Numbered from the stretch's first letter, positions 8,450 through 17,972 are shown. The stretch is 64,000 bases of DNA from Mycolicibacterium moriokaense (GCF_010726085.1 NZ_AP022560.1:4278001-4342000), one strand, 5' to 3'. Made by a program: numbers and translations. Notes: generated by a model from the sequence alone, not told the origin.

Positions 8450-10941
8450 GCACGCTCGTCGACCACCTTCGCGGCCATGGCGACCGCGTCGCGGTACTCA
8501 CCGACACCGCCCAGCTGACCTACCGTCAGCTTGCGGAGCGGGTTGCCGCGGCTGCGTCCGCGCTCCACGGTGCGCGTCGCCTGGTGGTTCTCGAAACCCG
8601 CAATGAAATCCCGACTTTGGTGCACTACCTGGGTGCGCTGGCGGCCGGACATGTCGTGCTTCCGGTCGATGCGCGTCGTGATCACGCCGCCATCGATGCG
8701 ACGTACTGCCCCGACATCGTCATCGACGATCAGGGGATCCACCACCGTCACCACGACCGGCGACCGCTGCACGACGACCTCGCACTGCTGATGTCGACCT
8801 CGGGCACGACGGGCTCACCGAAGTTGGTGCGGCTGTCGCAGCAGAACCTCCTCGCGAATGCGGCCGTCATTGCCGAATACCTCGGCATCCGCGAAACCGA
8901 CAGGGCGGCAACCACGCTGCCGATGTCCTACTGTTACGGCCTTTCGGTGATCCACAGCCATCTGCTCGTCGGCGCCGCTCTGATCCTGACCGACCGCTCC
9001 GTGGTCGATGACGAGTTCTGGGAGCTGTTCCGTCGGCACCGCGGCACATCGTTCGCGGGCGTGCCCTACACCTTCGAATTGCTCGAAAGCATCGGCTTCC
9101 ACGCCTCCGACCTGCCCCACCTGCGGTACGTAACGCAGGCCGGAGGCAGGATGCCGCCGGAACGCGTGCGCAGATTCGCCGAACTCGCCCGTGACGCGGA
9201 TTTCGAGTTGTTCGTGATGTACGGCGCCACCGAGGCAACCGCCCGAATGTCCTATCTGCCACCGGAACTCGCATTGTCCCGGCCGAATTCGATCGGCCGC
9301 CCGATTCCCGGCGGATCGTTCACGATCGAACCGGTCGACGACTGGCCCGACGACGACACCGGCGAGCTCGTCTACCGCGGGCCCAACGTGATGATGGGCT
9401 ACGCACACGGACCGGATGACCTGGAACTCGGGAAGACGGTGGAGACGTTACGCACCGGCGACATCGCACGGCGATGCCCCGACGGACTGTACGAGGTTGT
9501 CGGCCGCAACAGCCGGTTCGTCAAGATGTACGGCCTGCGTATCGATCTCGGACAGGTCGAAGCCGCGTTGCGTACCGAGGGCATGCATGCCTTCTGCACC
9601 AGCGACGACGACCGTATCCTGGTCGCCGCCGCCGGGCGGCACGACGACCGCGAAATTCAACGGGTGACGGCCGAGGCCGCGGGGGTGCCTGCAGGCGCCG
9701 TGCGCGCCGTCGCCGTCGACGAGCTGCCACTGCTGCCGTCGGGCAAGCCGGATTACGAGACCGTGCGGCGGCTGACGCAGAGAAATGAGCAGACGCAGGC
9801 AACGGATCTTCGTGGGCTGTTCGCGGACGTGCTGCAGATCGATGCGGCGACAATCGATCCCGATGCGAGTTTCATCGACCTCGGCGGTAACTCCCTGTCG
9901 TACGTCATGATGACGGTGCGGCTGGAGCGTGCGATCGGGCAGCTGCCTTCCGATTGGCAGCGCATGCCGATCCGGGAACTCGAAACCATCTCCAAACCGC
10001 CACGCCGCAGCTGGTTGGCGACACTGGAGACCAGCGTCGCGCTGCGCGCCGCGGCGATCGTGCTCATCGTCGGGACCCATGCCGAGCTGTTCGAGCTGTG
10101 GGGTGGCGCGCATTTGCTGCTTGGCATCGCCGGATACAACTTCGGCCGGTTCTGCCTGACTCCGGCTCCGCGCAACGATCGGGTCCGCCATCTGGGCAGC
10201 ACCATCGCGTGGATCGCGGTGCCGTCGGTGCTGTGGGTCATGATCGCGTTGCTGCTGACCGACCACTACACGTGGACAAACCTGTTGCTGGCCAACAAGT
10301 TCCTCGGTCCCGACGACAGCATGACCGCGGGCCGGCTGTGGTTCGTCGAGGTGCTGGTGTGGACGCTGGTCGTGCTGGCACTGGTGTTCTGGCTACCACT
10401 GGTGGATCGGCTCGAGCGTCGCCTCCCCTTCACCGTCGCTGTCGTGTTCCTCGTCATCGGTCTGGCGCTGCGCTACGACGTGCTGGGCCTGAACTTCGGT
10501 CGCGACGCCTGGTTCACCATGCTGGCGTTCTGGTTCTTCGCGATCGGGTGGGCAGCGTCGAAGGCGACGACGACACTGCAGCGGGTCGCGGTATCGGTCG
10601 TCCTGATCGTCAGCGTGCACGGCTATTTCGGCAACACCCTGCGCGAAGTGATAGTGACGGGCGGTCTGCTGCTACTGATCTGGTTGCCGACGATTCGATT
10701 CCCATCGGTGTTGACGGTCGCGGTGGGCGTGCTGGCCGAGGCGTCGCTGTACACGTATCTGGTCCACTACCAGGTCTACGCATTGTTCGACGGCCATCCG
10801 GCGATAGGCGTACTCGCCTCCCTCACCGTGGGCGTACTGCTCACGTATCTGGTGACGGTGCTGCGCCGCAGCCTTCGCGGACGATTCAGTTCCTCCAGCT
10901 CTGATGCGTCTCGCCCCGGGGCTGTGGTCAGCCGGACCTGA
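8446..10941 (+). CDS. Adenylation-carrier-membrane acyltransferase fusion protein
   Basis: 831 residues from ATG 8446. An adenylation (AMP-binding) domain fills about 1-445: P-loop MSTSGTTGSPK (116-126), YGATE (259-263), GELVYRGPNVMMGYA, TGD (337-339) and the A10 lysine in LPSGKPDY (434). A carrier domain follows (about 455-515) with the phosphopantetheine serine in DLGGNS (483). From about 530 the protein is a multi-helix membrane domain resembling acyltransferase-3 (OafA-type) proteins: GTHAELFELWGGAHLLLGIAG, LWFVEVLVW, YTYLVHYQVYALF. The logic resembles a fused Dlt system: activate an acyl or amino acid, load a carrier, pass it across or onto a membrane acceptor. Substrate and acceptor are unknown. 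Linkage to iron uptake suggests siderophore or envelope modification. Confidence 0.8.
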   Translation: MSTLVDHLRGHGDRVAVLTDTAQLTYRQLAERVAAAASALHGARRLVVLETRNEIPTLVHYLGALAAGHVVLPVDARRDHAAIDATYCPDIVIDDQGIHHRHHDRRPLHDDLALLMSTSGTTGSPKLVRLSQQNLLANAAVIAEYLGIRETDRAATTLPMSYCYGLSVIHSHLLVGAALILTDRSVVDDEFWELFRRHRGTSFAGVPYTFELLESIGFHASDLPHLRYVTQAGGRMPPERVRRFAELARDADFELFVMYGATEATARMSYLPPELALSRPNSIGRPIPGGSFTIEPVDDWPDDDTGELVYRGPNVMMGYAHGPDDLELGKTVETLRTGDIARRCPDGLYEVVGRNSRFVKMYGLRIDLGQVEAALRTEGMHAFCTSDDDRILVAAAGRHDDREIQRVTAEAAGVPAGAVRAVAVDELPLLPSGKPDYETVRRLTQRNEQTQATDLRGLFADVLQIDAATIDPDASFIDLGGNSLSYVMMTVRLERAIGQLPSDWQRMPIRELETISKPPRRSWLATLETSVALRAAAIVLIVGTHAELFELWGGAHLLLGIAGYNFGRFCLTPAPRNDRVRHLGSTIAWIAVPSVLWVMIALLLTDHYTWTNLLLANKFLGPDDSMTAGRLWFVEVLVWTLVVLALVFWLPLVDRLERRLPFTVAVVFLVIGLALRYDVLGLNFGRDAWFTMLAFWFFAIGWAASKATTTLQRVAVSVVLIVSVHGYFGNTLREVIVTGGLLLLIWLPTIRFPSVLTVAVGVLAEASLYTYLVHYQVYALFDGHPAIGVLASLTVGVLLTYLVTVLRRSLRGRFSSSSSDASRPGAVVSRT

Positions 10942-10944
10942 AGC

Positions 10945-11748
10945 TCAGTCTCTTTCGGCGATAAGCCCTTCCTGCGCCAGGGTCGCCGCGATGACGCCGT
11001 CGGCGCGGATCAGGCTGCCGGTCACGACACCACGACCACGCGCGGCGGCGGGTGAGGTTGTCTCCAGCAGGTTCCACTCATCGGCACGCACGGGTCGGTG
11101 AAACCAGATCGACGAGTCGGTGGTGCCGCTGCGGTGCGTGCGCGCCTTCATCGAATGTCCGTGCACCTGCAGCGCCGGATCGACCATGTACACGTCGGTG
11201 ACGTACGTAGCGACCAGGGTGTGCACCAGCGGGTCATCGGGGAGCGCAGCCGTTGTCCGCCACCAGAACCGGCGGACGAACTCCTGCCCCGTCCCCTCGT
11301 CGGCGATCCTGATGTCCAGTTCGTCCAGCGGCATCGACGGAGCCGGGCCCGCCGGACCTGTCAGCGCAAGATCACCCGGGTCGTGCGGCATCGCCGACCG
11401 CGAGCCGTGCTCGGGACCCGGTAACTCGGCGGCGAACGACACCGTCGCCGTCGTCAACAGCCGACCATCCTGCCTGGCATCGACACGCCGTGCCGCCGCG
11501 GTCCGGCCGTCGAAAACCCTTGTCACGGTGTACTCGACGGGATCGCCGGCCTGGCCGCCGCGCAGGAACTGCAGATGCATGTTGGTCGGCAGGCGGTCGG
11601 CGTCGACAGTCCTGCACGCCGCGGCAAGGCTCTGTGCCGTGAACTGACCGCCGTAGGACCGCTTGCCTTCCGGGCCGCTGGCCGCACCGATCCAGGTGTC
11701 CTCGGCGTCGCCGGGCCGCAGGTCGAGTAGCGCCAGCAGCTTGCTCAT
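10945..11748 (-). CDS. Acyl-CoA thioesterase II (TesB family)
   Basis: 267 residues, near the family's usual size. It is a double hot-dog protein: GSYGGQF-type entry (EGKRSYGGQFTAQSLAAAC), PTNMHLQFLRGG in the first hot dog, and the catalytic Asp region GTTDSSIWFHRPVRADEW in the second, with the closing GRGVVTGSLIRADG typical of TesB. It cleaves acyl-CoA to free acid and CoA. It overlaps the upstream CoA-transferase gene by four bases (ATGA), so the pair is coupled and probably acts on the same acyl-CoA pool. It is the last gene of a minus-strand run. Confidence 0.92.
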   Translation of the reverse strand: MSKLLALLDLRPGDAEDTWIGAASGPEGKRSYGGQFTAQSLAAACRTVDADRLPTNMHLQFLRGGQAGDPVEYTVTRVFDGRTAAARRVDARQDGRLLTTATVSFAAELPGPEHGSRSAMPHDPGDLALTGPAGPAPSMPLDELDIRIADEGTGQEFVRRFWWRTTAALPDDPLVHTLVATYVTDVYMVDPALQVHGHSMKARTHRSGTTDSSIWFHRPVRADEWNLLETTSPAAARGRGVVTGSLIRADGVIAATLAQEGLIAERD

Positions 11749-12944
11749 TCCACGGTGCCCGCGTCAGTCAGGCGTGCGATCTCGTCGGCGCTCAGTCCGA
11801 GCCACTCCTGCAGTACCGCCGCCGTGTCATCGCCCAATGCGGGTGCGGGTACTGCCGACGGATAAACACCGCCGATCGCCATGGGCAGTCCGGGCGCCAG
11901 ATACTCACCGATGCGCGGCTGGTCGAGCGGGCTGAACAACGGGTTGTCCGTCACCCGCTCGCCGCGGGCCGCCTCGGCGAACGTGCGGTACCGCTCCCAC
12001 AGCACGGAGCTCGCCGACAGCGCTTTGGTGATCTCGTCCGCGGTGTGCTGCGAGAACCACTCGTTGAACAACCCGAACAACGCATTGCGATGTTCGTACC
12101 GCTGGCCCTCGTCGGTGAAGTCCGCTCCGAGTGTCTCTGCAAGCGCGGCAACGGCTTTGGCCGTCCCGGTGATCTCGGTCAGATCGCGGAAATGTCTGCC
12201 GGTGAGTGCGACGATCATGAAGGCGGCGCCGTCGCTGCTGATGAAGTCCTGACCGTACTGGCCGTACACGGAGTTGCCGATGCGTTGGCGCTCGGTGCCG
12301 TTGATCAGCACCTCGGTGAAGAAGCTGAGGTTGCCCGCCGTCGCGAGCGCGACGTTCTCGAGCGGAATGCTGACCCGCTGCCCCTGTCCGGTCGCATCGC
12401 GATGCCGCAGCGCGGTGGTGACGGCCAGCGCGGTGTAGATCCCGCAGGTGACGTCCCAGGCGGGCAGCACATGGTTGACCGGGGTGGCGAGTTCGGGCGG
12501 GCCGGTCACCAATGGAAAGCCGATCGAGGCGTTGACCGTGTAGTCGACACCCGTGCCGCCGTCCGCGCGGCCGGACACCTCGACATGGATCAGGTCCGGG
12601 CGCAGCTGGGTCAGCGTCTCGTAGGAGTGCCATTGTCGCCCTGCGACATTGGTGATCAGCACGCCGCTGTCCGCGATCAATCGCTGCACCAGCTCCTGCC
12701 CCTCGGGCGAGCGCATATCGGCGGCAACCGAGCGTTTGCCCTTGTTGAGCCCCGCCCAGTAGATGCTCTCGCCGTCAGCGGTGAGCGGCCAGCGGTGGTA
12801 GTCGGCCGCTCCGCCGATCGGATCGACACGGATCACCTCGGCGCCGAGCTGGGCCAGCGTCATCCCAGCCAGCGGCACCGCGACGAAGCTGGAGATCTCC
12901 ACGATGCGCACGCCGGCCAGCGGCCGCGTCGGGTCCGAATTCAC
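11745..12944 (-). CDS. Family III CoA transferase (CaiB/BaiF type)
   Basis: 399 residues. The N-terminus is characteristic: LAGVRIVEISSFVAVPLAGM, LAQLGAEVIRVDP, then YWAGLNKGKRSVAADMRSPEG. Family III transferases move CoA between acids through an aspartyl-CoA intermediate. The usual active-site region (AWDVTCGIYTALAVTTALRHR, about 165-185) keeps its Asp. Substrate cannot be read from sequence. It is followed by TesB with an ATGA overlap and preceded by the E1 gene after 52 bases, so it may handle acyl-CoA from branched-chain or fatty acid breakdown. Confidence 0.9.
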   Translation of the reverse strand: MNSDPTRPLAGVRIVEISSFVAVPLAGMTLAQLGAEVIRVDPIGGAADYHRWPLTADGESIYWAGLNKGKRSVAADMRSPEGQELVQRLIADSGVLITNVAGRQWHSYETLTQLRPDLIHVEVSGRADGGTGVDYTVNASIGFPLVTGPPELATPVNHVLPAWDVTCGIYTALAVTTALRHRDATGQGQRVSIPLENVALATAGNLSFFTEVLINGTERQRIGNSVYGQYGQDFISSDGAAFMIVALTGRHFRDLTEITGTAKAVAALAETLGADFTDEGQRYEHRNALFGLFNEWFSQHTADEITKALSASSVLWERYRTFAEAARGERVTDNPLFSPLDQPRIGEYLAPGLPMAIGGVYPSAVPAPALGDDTAAVLQEWLGLSADEIARLTDAGTVE

Positions 12945-12996
12945 CCGGTCAAGTTATCAAGCGCCGGCCTATCCCCCGAGACCCTGTCCCGGCGCC

Positions 12997-15165
12997 TCAG
13001 GACCGCACGAGTTTGATCGCCGCCGCCTCGACCGTCTCCTCCGACAACAGCACTTGCAGGGCGGCGTCACCCAGCGGGATGAAGCTGTCCTTGCTCGCAA
13101 CGCGATCGAGCCGACCCGCGAAGCCGTGCTTCACCAGCGTCGCCAGGACTCCCTCTCCGACGCCGCCCGTCTCCCGCGTCTCGTCGACTATCAGCACCCG
13201 CCCGCTGACCTCGGCCTCCCGCAGCATGTCCTCGACCGGCAACGGCGCCAACCACCTCAGGTCGACGACGCGGGCATCGATGTGAACCGACGCGAGCCTG
13301 CGCGCCACCCGGAGGCTCATGCGTAAGCCATTGCCGAACGTCAGGATCGTCAGATCGGTGCCCTCACCGTACGTCCGCGCCCGTCCCACCGCGACACCGG
13401 ATGCTGGATACGCCGCGAGCCAACCGCCGTCGTTGTCGTCGTACAGGTCCCGCGTGTGATACAGCGCGATCGGCTCGAGGAGGATGTACACCGCACCCGC
13501 CTCCCGGGCCGCCGCAGCGCACGTGTGCAGCATGCCGGCGGCGTCATCCGGTCTCGCGGGCGACGCGATGACGACACCCGGGATGTCGCGCATCGCCGCG
13601 ATGGAATTGTCGTTGTGAAAGTGGCCACCGAAGCCCTTCTGGTACCCGTAGGCCGCCATCCGGACGACCATCGGATTGCGGTACTGGCGATTCGAGAAGA
13701 ACTGCAGTGTGGCCGCCTCGCCGCGAATCTGGTCGGCCGCATTGTGAAAGTAAGCGAGATACTGGATTTCGGGGATCGGCAGCAGTCCCGACACTCCTGC
13801 CCCGAGTGCCAATCCCAGGATCGACTGTTCGTCGAGCAGTGTGTCGAACACCCTCGCCGAACTGGTCGCCGCCTGCAGCCCGCGCGTCACGCCGTACACG
13901 CCACCCTTGCGGGCGACGTCCTCACCGAAGATCATCGCCTCCGGATACCGGTCCAGAATATCGTGCAGCGCACGGTTGATCGCGGCCGCCACCGTAATCG
14001 GTGCGTCCGCCTCGCCGGACCTGACGGAGGCGACCAGTGACACGGGAGCGGCTGCCACCACTTCATCGTGCGCGGCGCGCAGCGGCTCCATCACCGCCTG
14101 CGCGCTGTCGAGCTGAGGCAACTCGCTGACTTCATCCGCCAGCCCAATGACCTTGGCGCGCATCGCTTCGTAACGCGACAGCACTTCCGCGGGCGTCAGC
14201 ACCCCGCTGTCGATCAACACACGAGCGGTGCGCAACACCGGGTCGCGGTCGTAGGACGCCGCGATCTCCGCAGCGCTGCGATACGCCGGCTCGTAGTCGG
14301 AACCGGCGTGGCCCATCAGCCGTACCGTCCGCACGTGCAGGAACGCCGGACGTCGACGGGTCCGTACCCACTCGGCGGCGGCAGTCGCCGCATCGAAGGT
14401 ATCGGCGAGGTCGGATCCGTCGGCCGCAAAGTACGCCAAACCCGCACGGCTGCTGAACATCTGCTCGATCCAGCCGCGCGGTGTCGGCACGCTGATACCG
14501 ATCCCGTTGTCCTCGCAGACGAACAGCAGCGGCATCGGTACACCCTGATACGCGGCGTGCAGCGCGGCGTTGATCGCCCCGACCGCGGTGGAATGGTTCG
14601 CCGACGCGTCGCCGAAGCTACACACCGTGATCGCGTCCTCGGGCCATGCGCACGCGACCCCGAGCTTCTTCGCGCGCGCGATGGAGAACGCCACACCGAC
14701 CGCGCGCGGAAGATGCGACGCGATGGTCGAGGTCTGCGGAATGATGTGCAGGTCATGGCGTCCGAACACTTTGTGCCGTCCGCCCGCGATCGGTTCGTCG
14801 GTCGCTGCGACCAACCCGAGCAGCACGTCCCGCAGCCCATCGACGCCGGCACGCGCCATATAGAAGCCTCCGGACCGGTAGTGCAGGAGCGCGGGATCGG
14901 TGGGGCGCAGCGCCGCCGCCACCGCGGAATTGCCTTCGTGGCCAGAGGATCCGATCGTGTAGTAGCCCTTGCCCTGGGCGCGCAGATATCGCGCGGCCAG
15001 ATCGAGATGACGGCTGCCCAGCGCAGCGTCGAACAGTGTCAGGCACCCGCCTACCGTCAGCGACGATCCATCCCGGACGGGAAGGTCATCTCCCGGCCGA
15101 GGGCGCGCCGACTCGCTGATCGCCGAGATCGTCGCGGTGAAGTATTCGTCGATGGGTTCGGCCAC
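12997..15165 (-). CDS. Fused alpha-beta thiamine-dependent 2-oxoacid dehydrogenase E1
   Basis: 722 residues from a GTG start. The alpha part (about 1-370) has the thiamine-diphosphate motif CSFGDASANHST, ending in the FVCEDNGIGIS asparagine about 30 residues later. The beta part (about 390-722) has MIFGEDVARKGGVYGVTRGL, FDTLLDEQSILGLALGAG and LIVDETRETGGVGEGV. Most bacteria encode these as two subunits; here they are one chain, a known variant of branched-chain E1. No E2 or E3 gene is adjacent, so it must borrow partners from elsewhere or act as a decarboxylase. It lies 12 bases after the ureohydrolase-like gene. Confidence 0.88.
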   Translation of the reverse strand: MAEPIDEYFTATISAISESARPRPGDDLPVRDGSSLTVGGCLTLFDAALGSRHLDLAARYLRAQGKGYYTIGSSGHEGNSAVAAALRPTDPALLHYRSGGFYMARAGVDGLRDVLLGLVAATDEPIAGGRHKVFGRHDLHIIPQTSTIASHLPRAVGVAFSIARAKKLGVACAWPEDAITVCSFGDASANHSTAVGAINAALHAAYQGVPMPLLFVCEDNGIGISVPTPRGWIEQMFSSRAGLAYFAADGSDLADTFDAATAAAEWVRTRRRPAFLHVRTVRLMGHAGSDYEPAYRSAAEIAASYDRDPVLRTARVLIDSGVLTPAEVLSRYEAMRAKVIGLADEVSELPQLDSAQAVMEPLRAAHDEVVAAAPVSLVASVRSGEADAPITVAAAINRALHDILDRYPEAMIFGEDVARKGGVYGVTRGLQAATSSARVFDTLLDEQSILGLALGAGVSGLLPIPEIQYLAYFHNAADQIRGEAATLQFFSNRQYRNPMVVRMAAYGYQKGFGGHFHNDNSIAAMRDIPGVVIASPARPDDAAGMLHTCAAAAREAGAVYILLEPIALYHTRDLYDDNDGGWLAAYPASGVAVGRARTYGEGTDLTILTFGNGLRMSLRVARRLASVHIDARVVDLRWLAPLPVEDMLREAEVSGRVLIVDETRETGGVGEGVLATLVKHGFAGRLDRVASKDSFIPLGDAALQVLLSEETVEAAAIKLVRS

Positions 15166-15177
15166 GTGTCTCCTGCG

Positions 15178-16095
15178 CTAAGGACTTATTGTCGTGCGGG
15201 CCAGTGCATTACGAACAAAGTTGACGATCTTCGCCGCATCGGTGTAGCCATCGTCCTGATCGGGGTCGTAGATGGCCAGGCTTGCTCCCACGCAATGCGC
15301 AGGCGAACCGAACAGCGATACGACGAGGTCGGTCAGTTGATCCCACGTCAGGCCACCGGGTTCGTCGTCGACGTCGGGCAGGCCCTGTGACGGAAACTCG
15401 ACGGGGTCGAGCACGTCCAGATCGATGTGCAGCCACCATCGGTCGACAACACCGGCGAGTTCGGTGATGGCTTCGCGGCCTGCGGCAGTGGGGTCGTCGG
15501 CCACCTCTGCGAGGGGTGCCACCCATACCCCGCTGTCGGCGAGGGTGCCGACGTTGAACCGGCGTCGCCAGGCGTCGTCTCGCGGCCCCAGCACGAACAG
15601 ATGGTCGGGCCGCAGCGCCGGCAACCGGTCGCCGAGGCCTCCGGTCAGCAGCCGCCCGGTCAAGCCCAGCAGCAGACCGATCTCGGTGTTGGCGGCCTCG
15701 CCGTCCTCGGACACGTCGAGCGGCATGGTGTCCTCGTGCCCGTCGATGAACACCAGCCCGACGTCGCCGACGTGATCACGAAGACCGGTCACGATGCCAA
15801 ACAGCGACGAACAGTCACCCCCGTAGACGAACGGGAACCGGCCCGCCGCGACCGCCCCTCCCACCCTCGCATTCAGCGCGTCGGTCATCGCGAGCAGCGC
15901 GGGTTCGTTGATCAGAGTGGTCGACGCACCACGCTCGGGATCCGGCTCAGGCAGTTCGAGGTGGTGGTCGACGACATGGTGATGGTCGAATGCGTCGGCG
16001 AGGCCGGCGTCGTGCAGCACGAGGGCAGCCCTCGCCTGGTTACCGGCACGGCCATAGCCGTCGAACGGCACCCCGATCAGTTCGATATCGGGCAT
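15178..16095 (-). CDS. Ureohydrolase (arginase/agmatinase) family protein
   Basis: 305 residues from ATG 16095, chosen because GAGGGG lies eight bases upstream; a GTG at 16104 overlapping the previous stop is an alternative. Ureohydrolase metal motifs are present: VYGGDCSSLFG, FIDGHEDTMPL and LHIDLDVLDPVEFP. The usual GGDHS motif reads GGDCS, so one Mn-binding histidine is replaced by cysteine, while the DxHxD and DxDxxD sets remain. Activity on arginine, agmatine or formimidoylglutamate cannot be assigned. It is the middle gene of a minus-strand run, followed closely by the fused E1. Confidence 0.8.
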   Translation of the reverse strand: MPDIELIGVPFDGYGRAGNQARAALVLHDAGLADAFDHHHVVDHHLELPEPDPERGASTTLINEPALLAMTDALNARVGGAVAAGRFPFVYGGDCSSLFGIVTGLRDHVGDVGLVFIDGHEDTMPLDVSEDGEAANTEIGLLLGLTGRLLTGGLGDRLPALRPDHLFVLGPRDDAWRRRFNVGTLADSGVWVAPLAEVADDPTAAGREAITELAGVVDRWWLHIDLDVLDPVEFPSQGLPDVDDEPGGLTWDQLTDLVVSLFGSPAHCVGASLAIYDPDQDDGYTDAAKIVNFVRNALARTTISP

Positions 16096-16100
16096 TCCCC

Positions 16101-16766
16101 TCACCCCTCGATGATCAGCGCGCTACCGTCGCGGCCCGTCAACACCACGCCGCGATCACCATCGATGATCACACCCCGAAGATACGTGGAATACGGTGTG
16201 GCGCCGTCGAAGATCTCCTTCTTGATCTCTTCCGCGACGACCGTGCGACCGCCGTCGTCGGCCCACCGATAGCCGGACCGATACTCCGTCTCCCCCTGCC
16301 CCAGATCCTCGGACGAGTACTCCAGCGAGACGCCGTCGGGTTTGGCGATGCCCAGCGCCGCCAGTACCGCGTCCGGCCCCGAGCCGTGCAGTTCGACAGT
16401 GCGCGTGGTCTCCGGCCGCAGACCGACATCGTCGCCATCGGCGAACCGCACCAGCCGCCAACCGTCGTCGACCCCGCGCAACACGATCCGCTCACTGCCG
16501 GGAGCGAGCTCGGCGACCAACACCTCGGCGTCGACGCGCACTGCGGTCGCCGCGGAAATCTCGCCAAGGCCTGCGGCCCGGCGCCGCAACTCCGGCAGGT
16601 CCCACGGACGCACCCCGCCGCTCAGGTCACCTTCGATGAGCCGACGCACCGCCCCGGCGATGGCGCTGCGGATGACGCTGTTGTGGCAGCGCGACGGCTG
16701 CTCGCCACGGTCCCGCATCTGCCGCAGCGCCGCGACTACCTGCGGGGACAGTTCGACGGGAATCAC
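16101..16766 (-). CDS. Conserved-looking protein of unknown function
   Basis: 221 residues from GTG 16766, overlapping the HAD hydrolase stop as GTGA. I do not recognise a family. The N-terminal 60 residues are helical and basic (LSPQVVAALRQMRDRGEQP, SAIAGAVRRLIEGDL). The remainder alternates short strands with acidic turns (LLVRFADGDD-like segments, VELHGSGPDAVLAALG, YSTYLRGVIIDGDRGVVLTG). There is no signal peptide, membrane helix or obvious catalytic motif. Tight coupling to a phosphatase and a ureohydrolase-like gene suggests shared metabolism, but no role can be given. Confidence 0.6.
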   Translation of the reverse strand: MIPVELSPQVVAALRQMRDRGEQPSRCHNSVIRSAIAGAVRRLIEGDLSGGVRPWDLPELRRRAAGLGEISAATAVRVDAEVLVAELAPGSERIVLRGVDDGWRLVRFADGDDVGLRPETTRTVELHGSGPDAVLAALGIAKPDGVSLEYSSEDLGQGETEYRSGYRWADDGGRTVVAEEIKKEIFDGATPYSTYLRGVIIDGDRGVVLTGRDGSALIIEG

Positions 16767-17536
16767 ACGAGGTCGATCACCTCTGCGATCGACGGCAGCA
16801 CGCGGCTGGGCCGAAACGGATAGCGTTCGACGTCCTCGACCGTCGTCGAACCCGTCAGCACCAGGACGGTCTCCAGCCCGGCCTCGATTCCGGCGACGAC
16901 GTCGGTGTCCATCCGGTCGCCGATCATCACGGTGTTCTCCGAGTGCGCCTCGATGCGATTCAGCGCGCTGCGGAACATCATCGGGTTCGGTTTACCGACG
17001 AAGTACGGGTCACGCCCGGTGGCCTTGGTGATCATCGCGGCCACCGACCCCGTCGCCGGAAGTGGCCCCTCTGCGGACGGTCCGGTGGCGTCGGGGTTGG
17101 TGGCGATGAAGCGCGCGCCGCCGAGAATCAGCCGGATCGCCGTGGTGATGGCCGTGAAGGAATACGTCCGGGTCTCACCGAGTACGACGAAGTCGGGCTC
17201 GATGTCGGTCAGTGTGTAGCCGACGGCGTGCAGCGCGGTGGTGAGGCCGGCCTCGCCGATGACGTACGCCGACCCGCCGGGCAGCTGATCGGACAGAAAG
17301 GCCGCAGTGGCCAGCGCGGACGTCCAGATCGAGGACTCGGGCACGGTCAGACCGGAGCGCAGCAGCCGCGCCGACAGATCCCGCGGCGTGAATATCGAGT
17401 TGTTCGTCAGGACCAGGAACGGACGGTCCTTGTCGACCAACCGCTGCAGAAACTCGGCGGCCCCGGGCAGGGCGTGTTCCTCGCGGACGAGTACGCCGTC
17501 CATATCGGTGAGCCAGCACTGCGGGGAGGCGCGCAC
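16763..17536 (-). CDS. HAD-IIA family phosphatase (NagD-like)
   Basis: 257 residues. HAD motifs: WLTDMDGVLVREE (nucleophile and acid-base Asp, about 11 and 13), FLVLTNNSIFTPRDLSARL (motif II Thr), FVGKPNPMMF (motif III Lys) and VMIGDRMDTDVVAGIEAGL (motif IV). The cap between motifs II and III and the overall length fit subclass IIA (NagD/4-nitrophenylphosphatase/phosphoglycolate type). Substrate unknown. It is the first gene of the minus-strand run, and its stop is shared with the start of the unknown 221-residue protein. Confidence 0.88.
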   Translation of the reverse strand: MRASPQCWLTDMDGVLVREEHALPGAAEFLQRLVDKDRPFLVLTNNSIFTPRDLSARLLRSGLTVPESSIWTSALATAAFLSDQLPGGSAYVIGEAGLTTALHAVGYTLTDIEPDFVVLGETRTYSFTAITTAIRLILGGARFIATNPDATGPSAEGPLPATGSVAAMITKATGRDPYFVGKPNPMMFRSALNRIEAHSENTVMIGDRMDTDVVAGIEAGLETVLVLTGSTTVEDVERYPFRPSRVLPSIAEVIDLV

Positions 17537-17581
17537 GCGTCCAGTGTGTCAGGCCGCGGTCGGTCCGTAGGGATTCCGGCG

Positions 17582-17926
17582 CTAGCCCATCGGCATGTCG
17601 GGCAACGGCGCGTTGCAGCGATCCCGGAAGTCGGCGGCGGCCTGCCGCACAGCACGGAGCTCGTCGCGAACCTGCGGGTGGGCGTCCAAGTACGTCTGGA
17701 TCTCGGCGCTCATCTCTTCCCGGGTCTTGCCCTTGAGGCCGGTGAAGAAGGCATTCACATCCGGATGGGTGAACAGGTATGTCGAGGTCCCCGCCGATAC
17801 GCCGGCCATGACGCCAGCCAGATCGGCAGCCGTACAGTTCGGCGGATCGGCAGCCGCCGTCGCCGAGTTGCCGAAAATCATCGCACCGGCGATCATGCCG
17901 GCGCCTATCACACTGCGAGACAACAT
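17582..17926 (-). CDS. Haemophore-related secreted protein (second copy)
   Basis: 114 residues. A signal peptide (VIGAGMIAGAMIFGNSATA) is cut near AADPPN. The mature chain has the two conserved cysteines of the mycobacterial haem-binding family (PPNCTAADLAGV and FRDRCNAPLP) and the typical YLFTHPDVNAFF and YLDAHPQVRDELRA segments. It resembles the protein at 4241-4630 in layout but is clearly diverged. No IdeR-like box is visible directly upstream. The next gene upstream on the same strand also encodes a small secreted protein. Haem binding is a family inference. Confidence 0.72.
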   Translation of the reverse strand: MLSRSVIGAGMIAGAMIFGNSATAAADPPNCTAADLAGVMAGVSAGTSTYLFTHPDVNAFFTGLKGKTREEMSAEIQTYLDAHPQVRDELRAVRQAAADFRDRCNAPLPDMPMG

Positions 17927-17972
17927 CTGACGCTCCTTGCTCGAATGGACAATCGGACTTGATATTGCTCAA

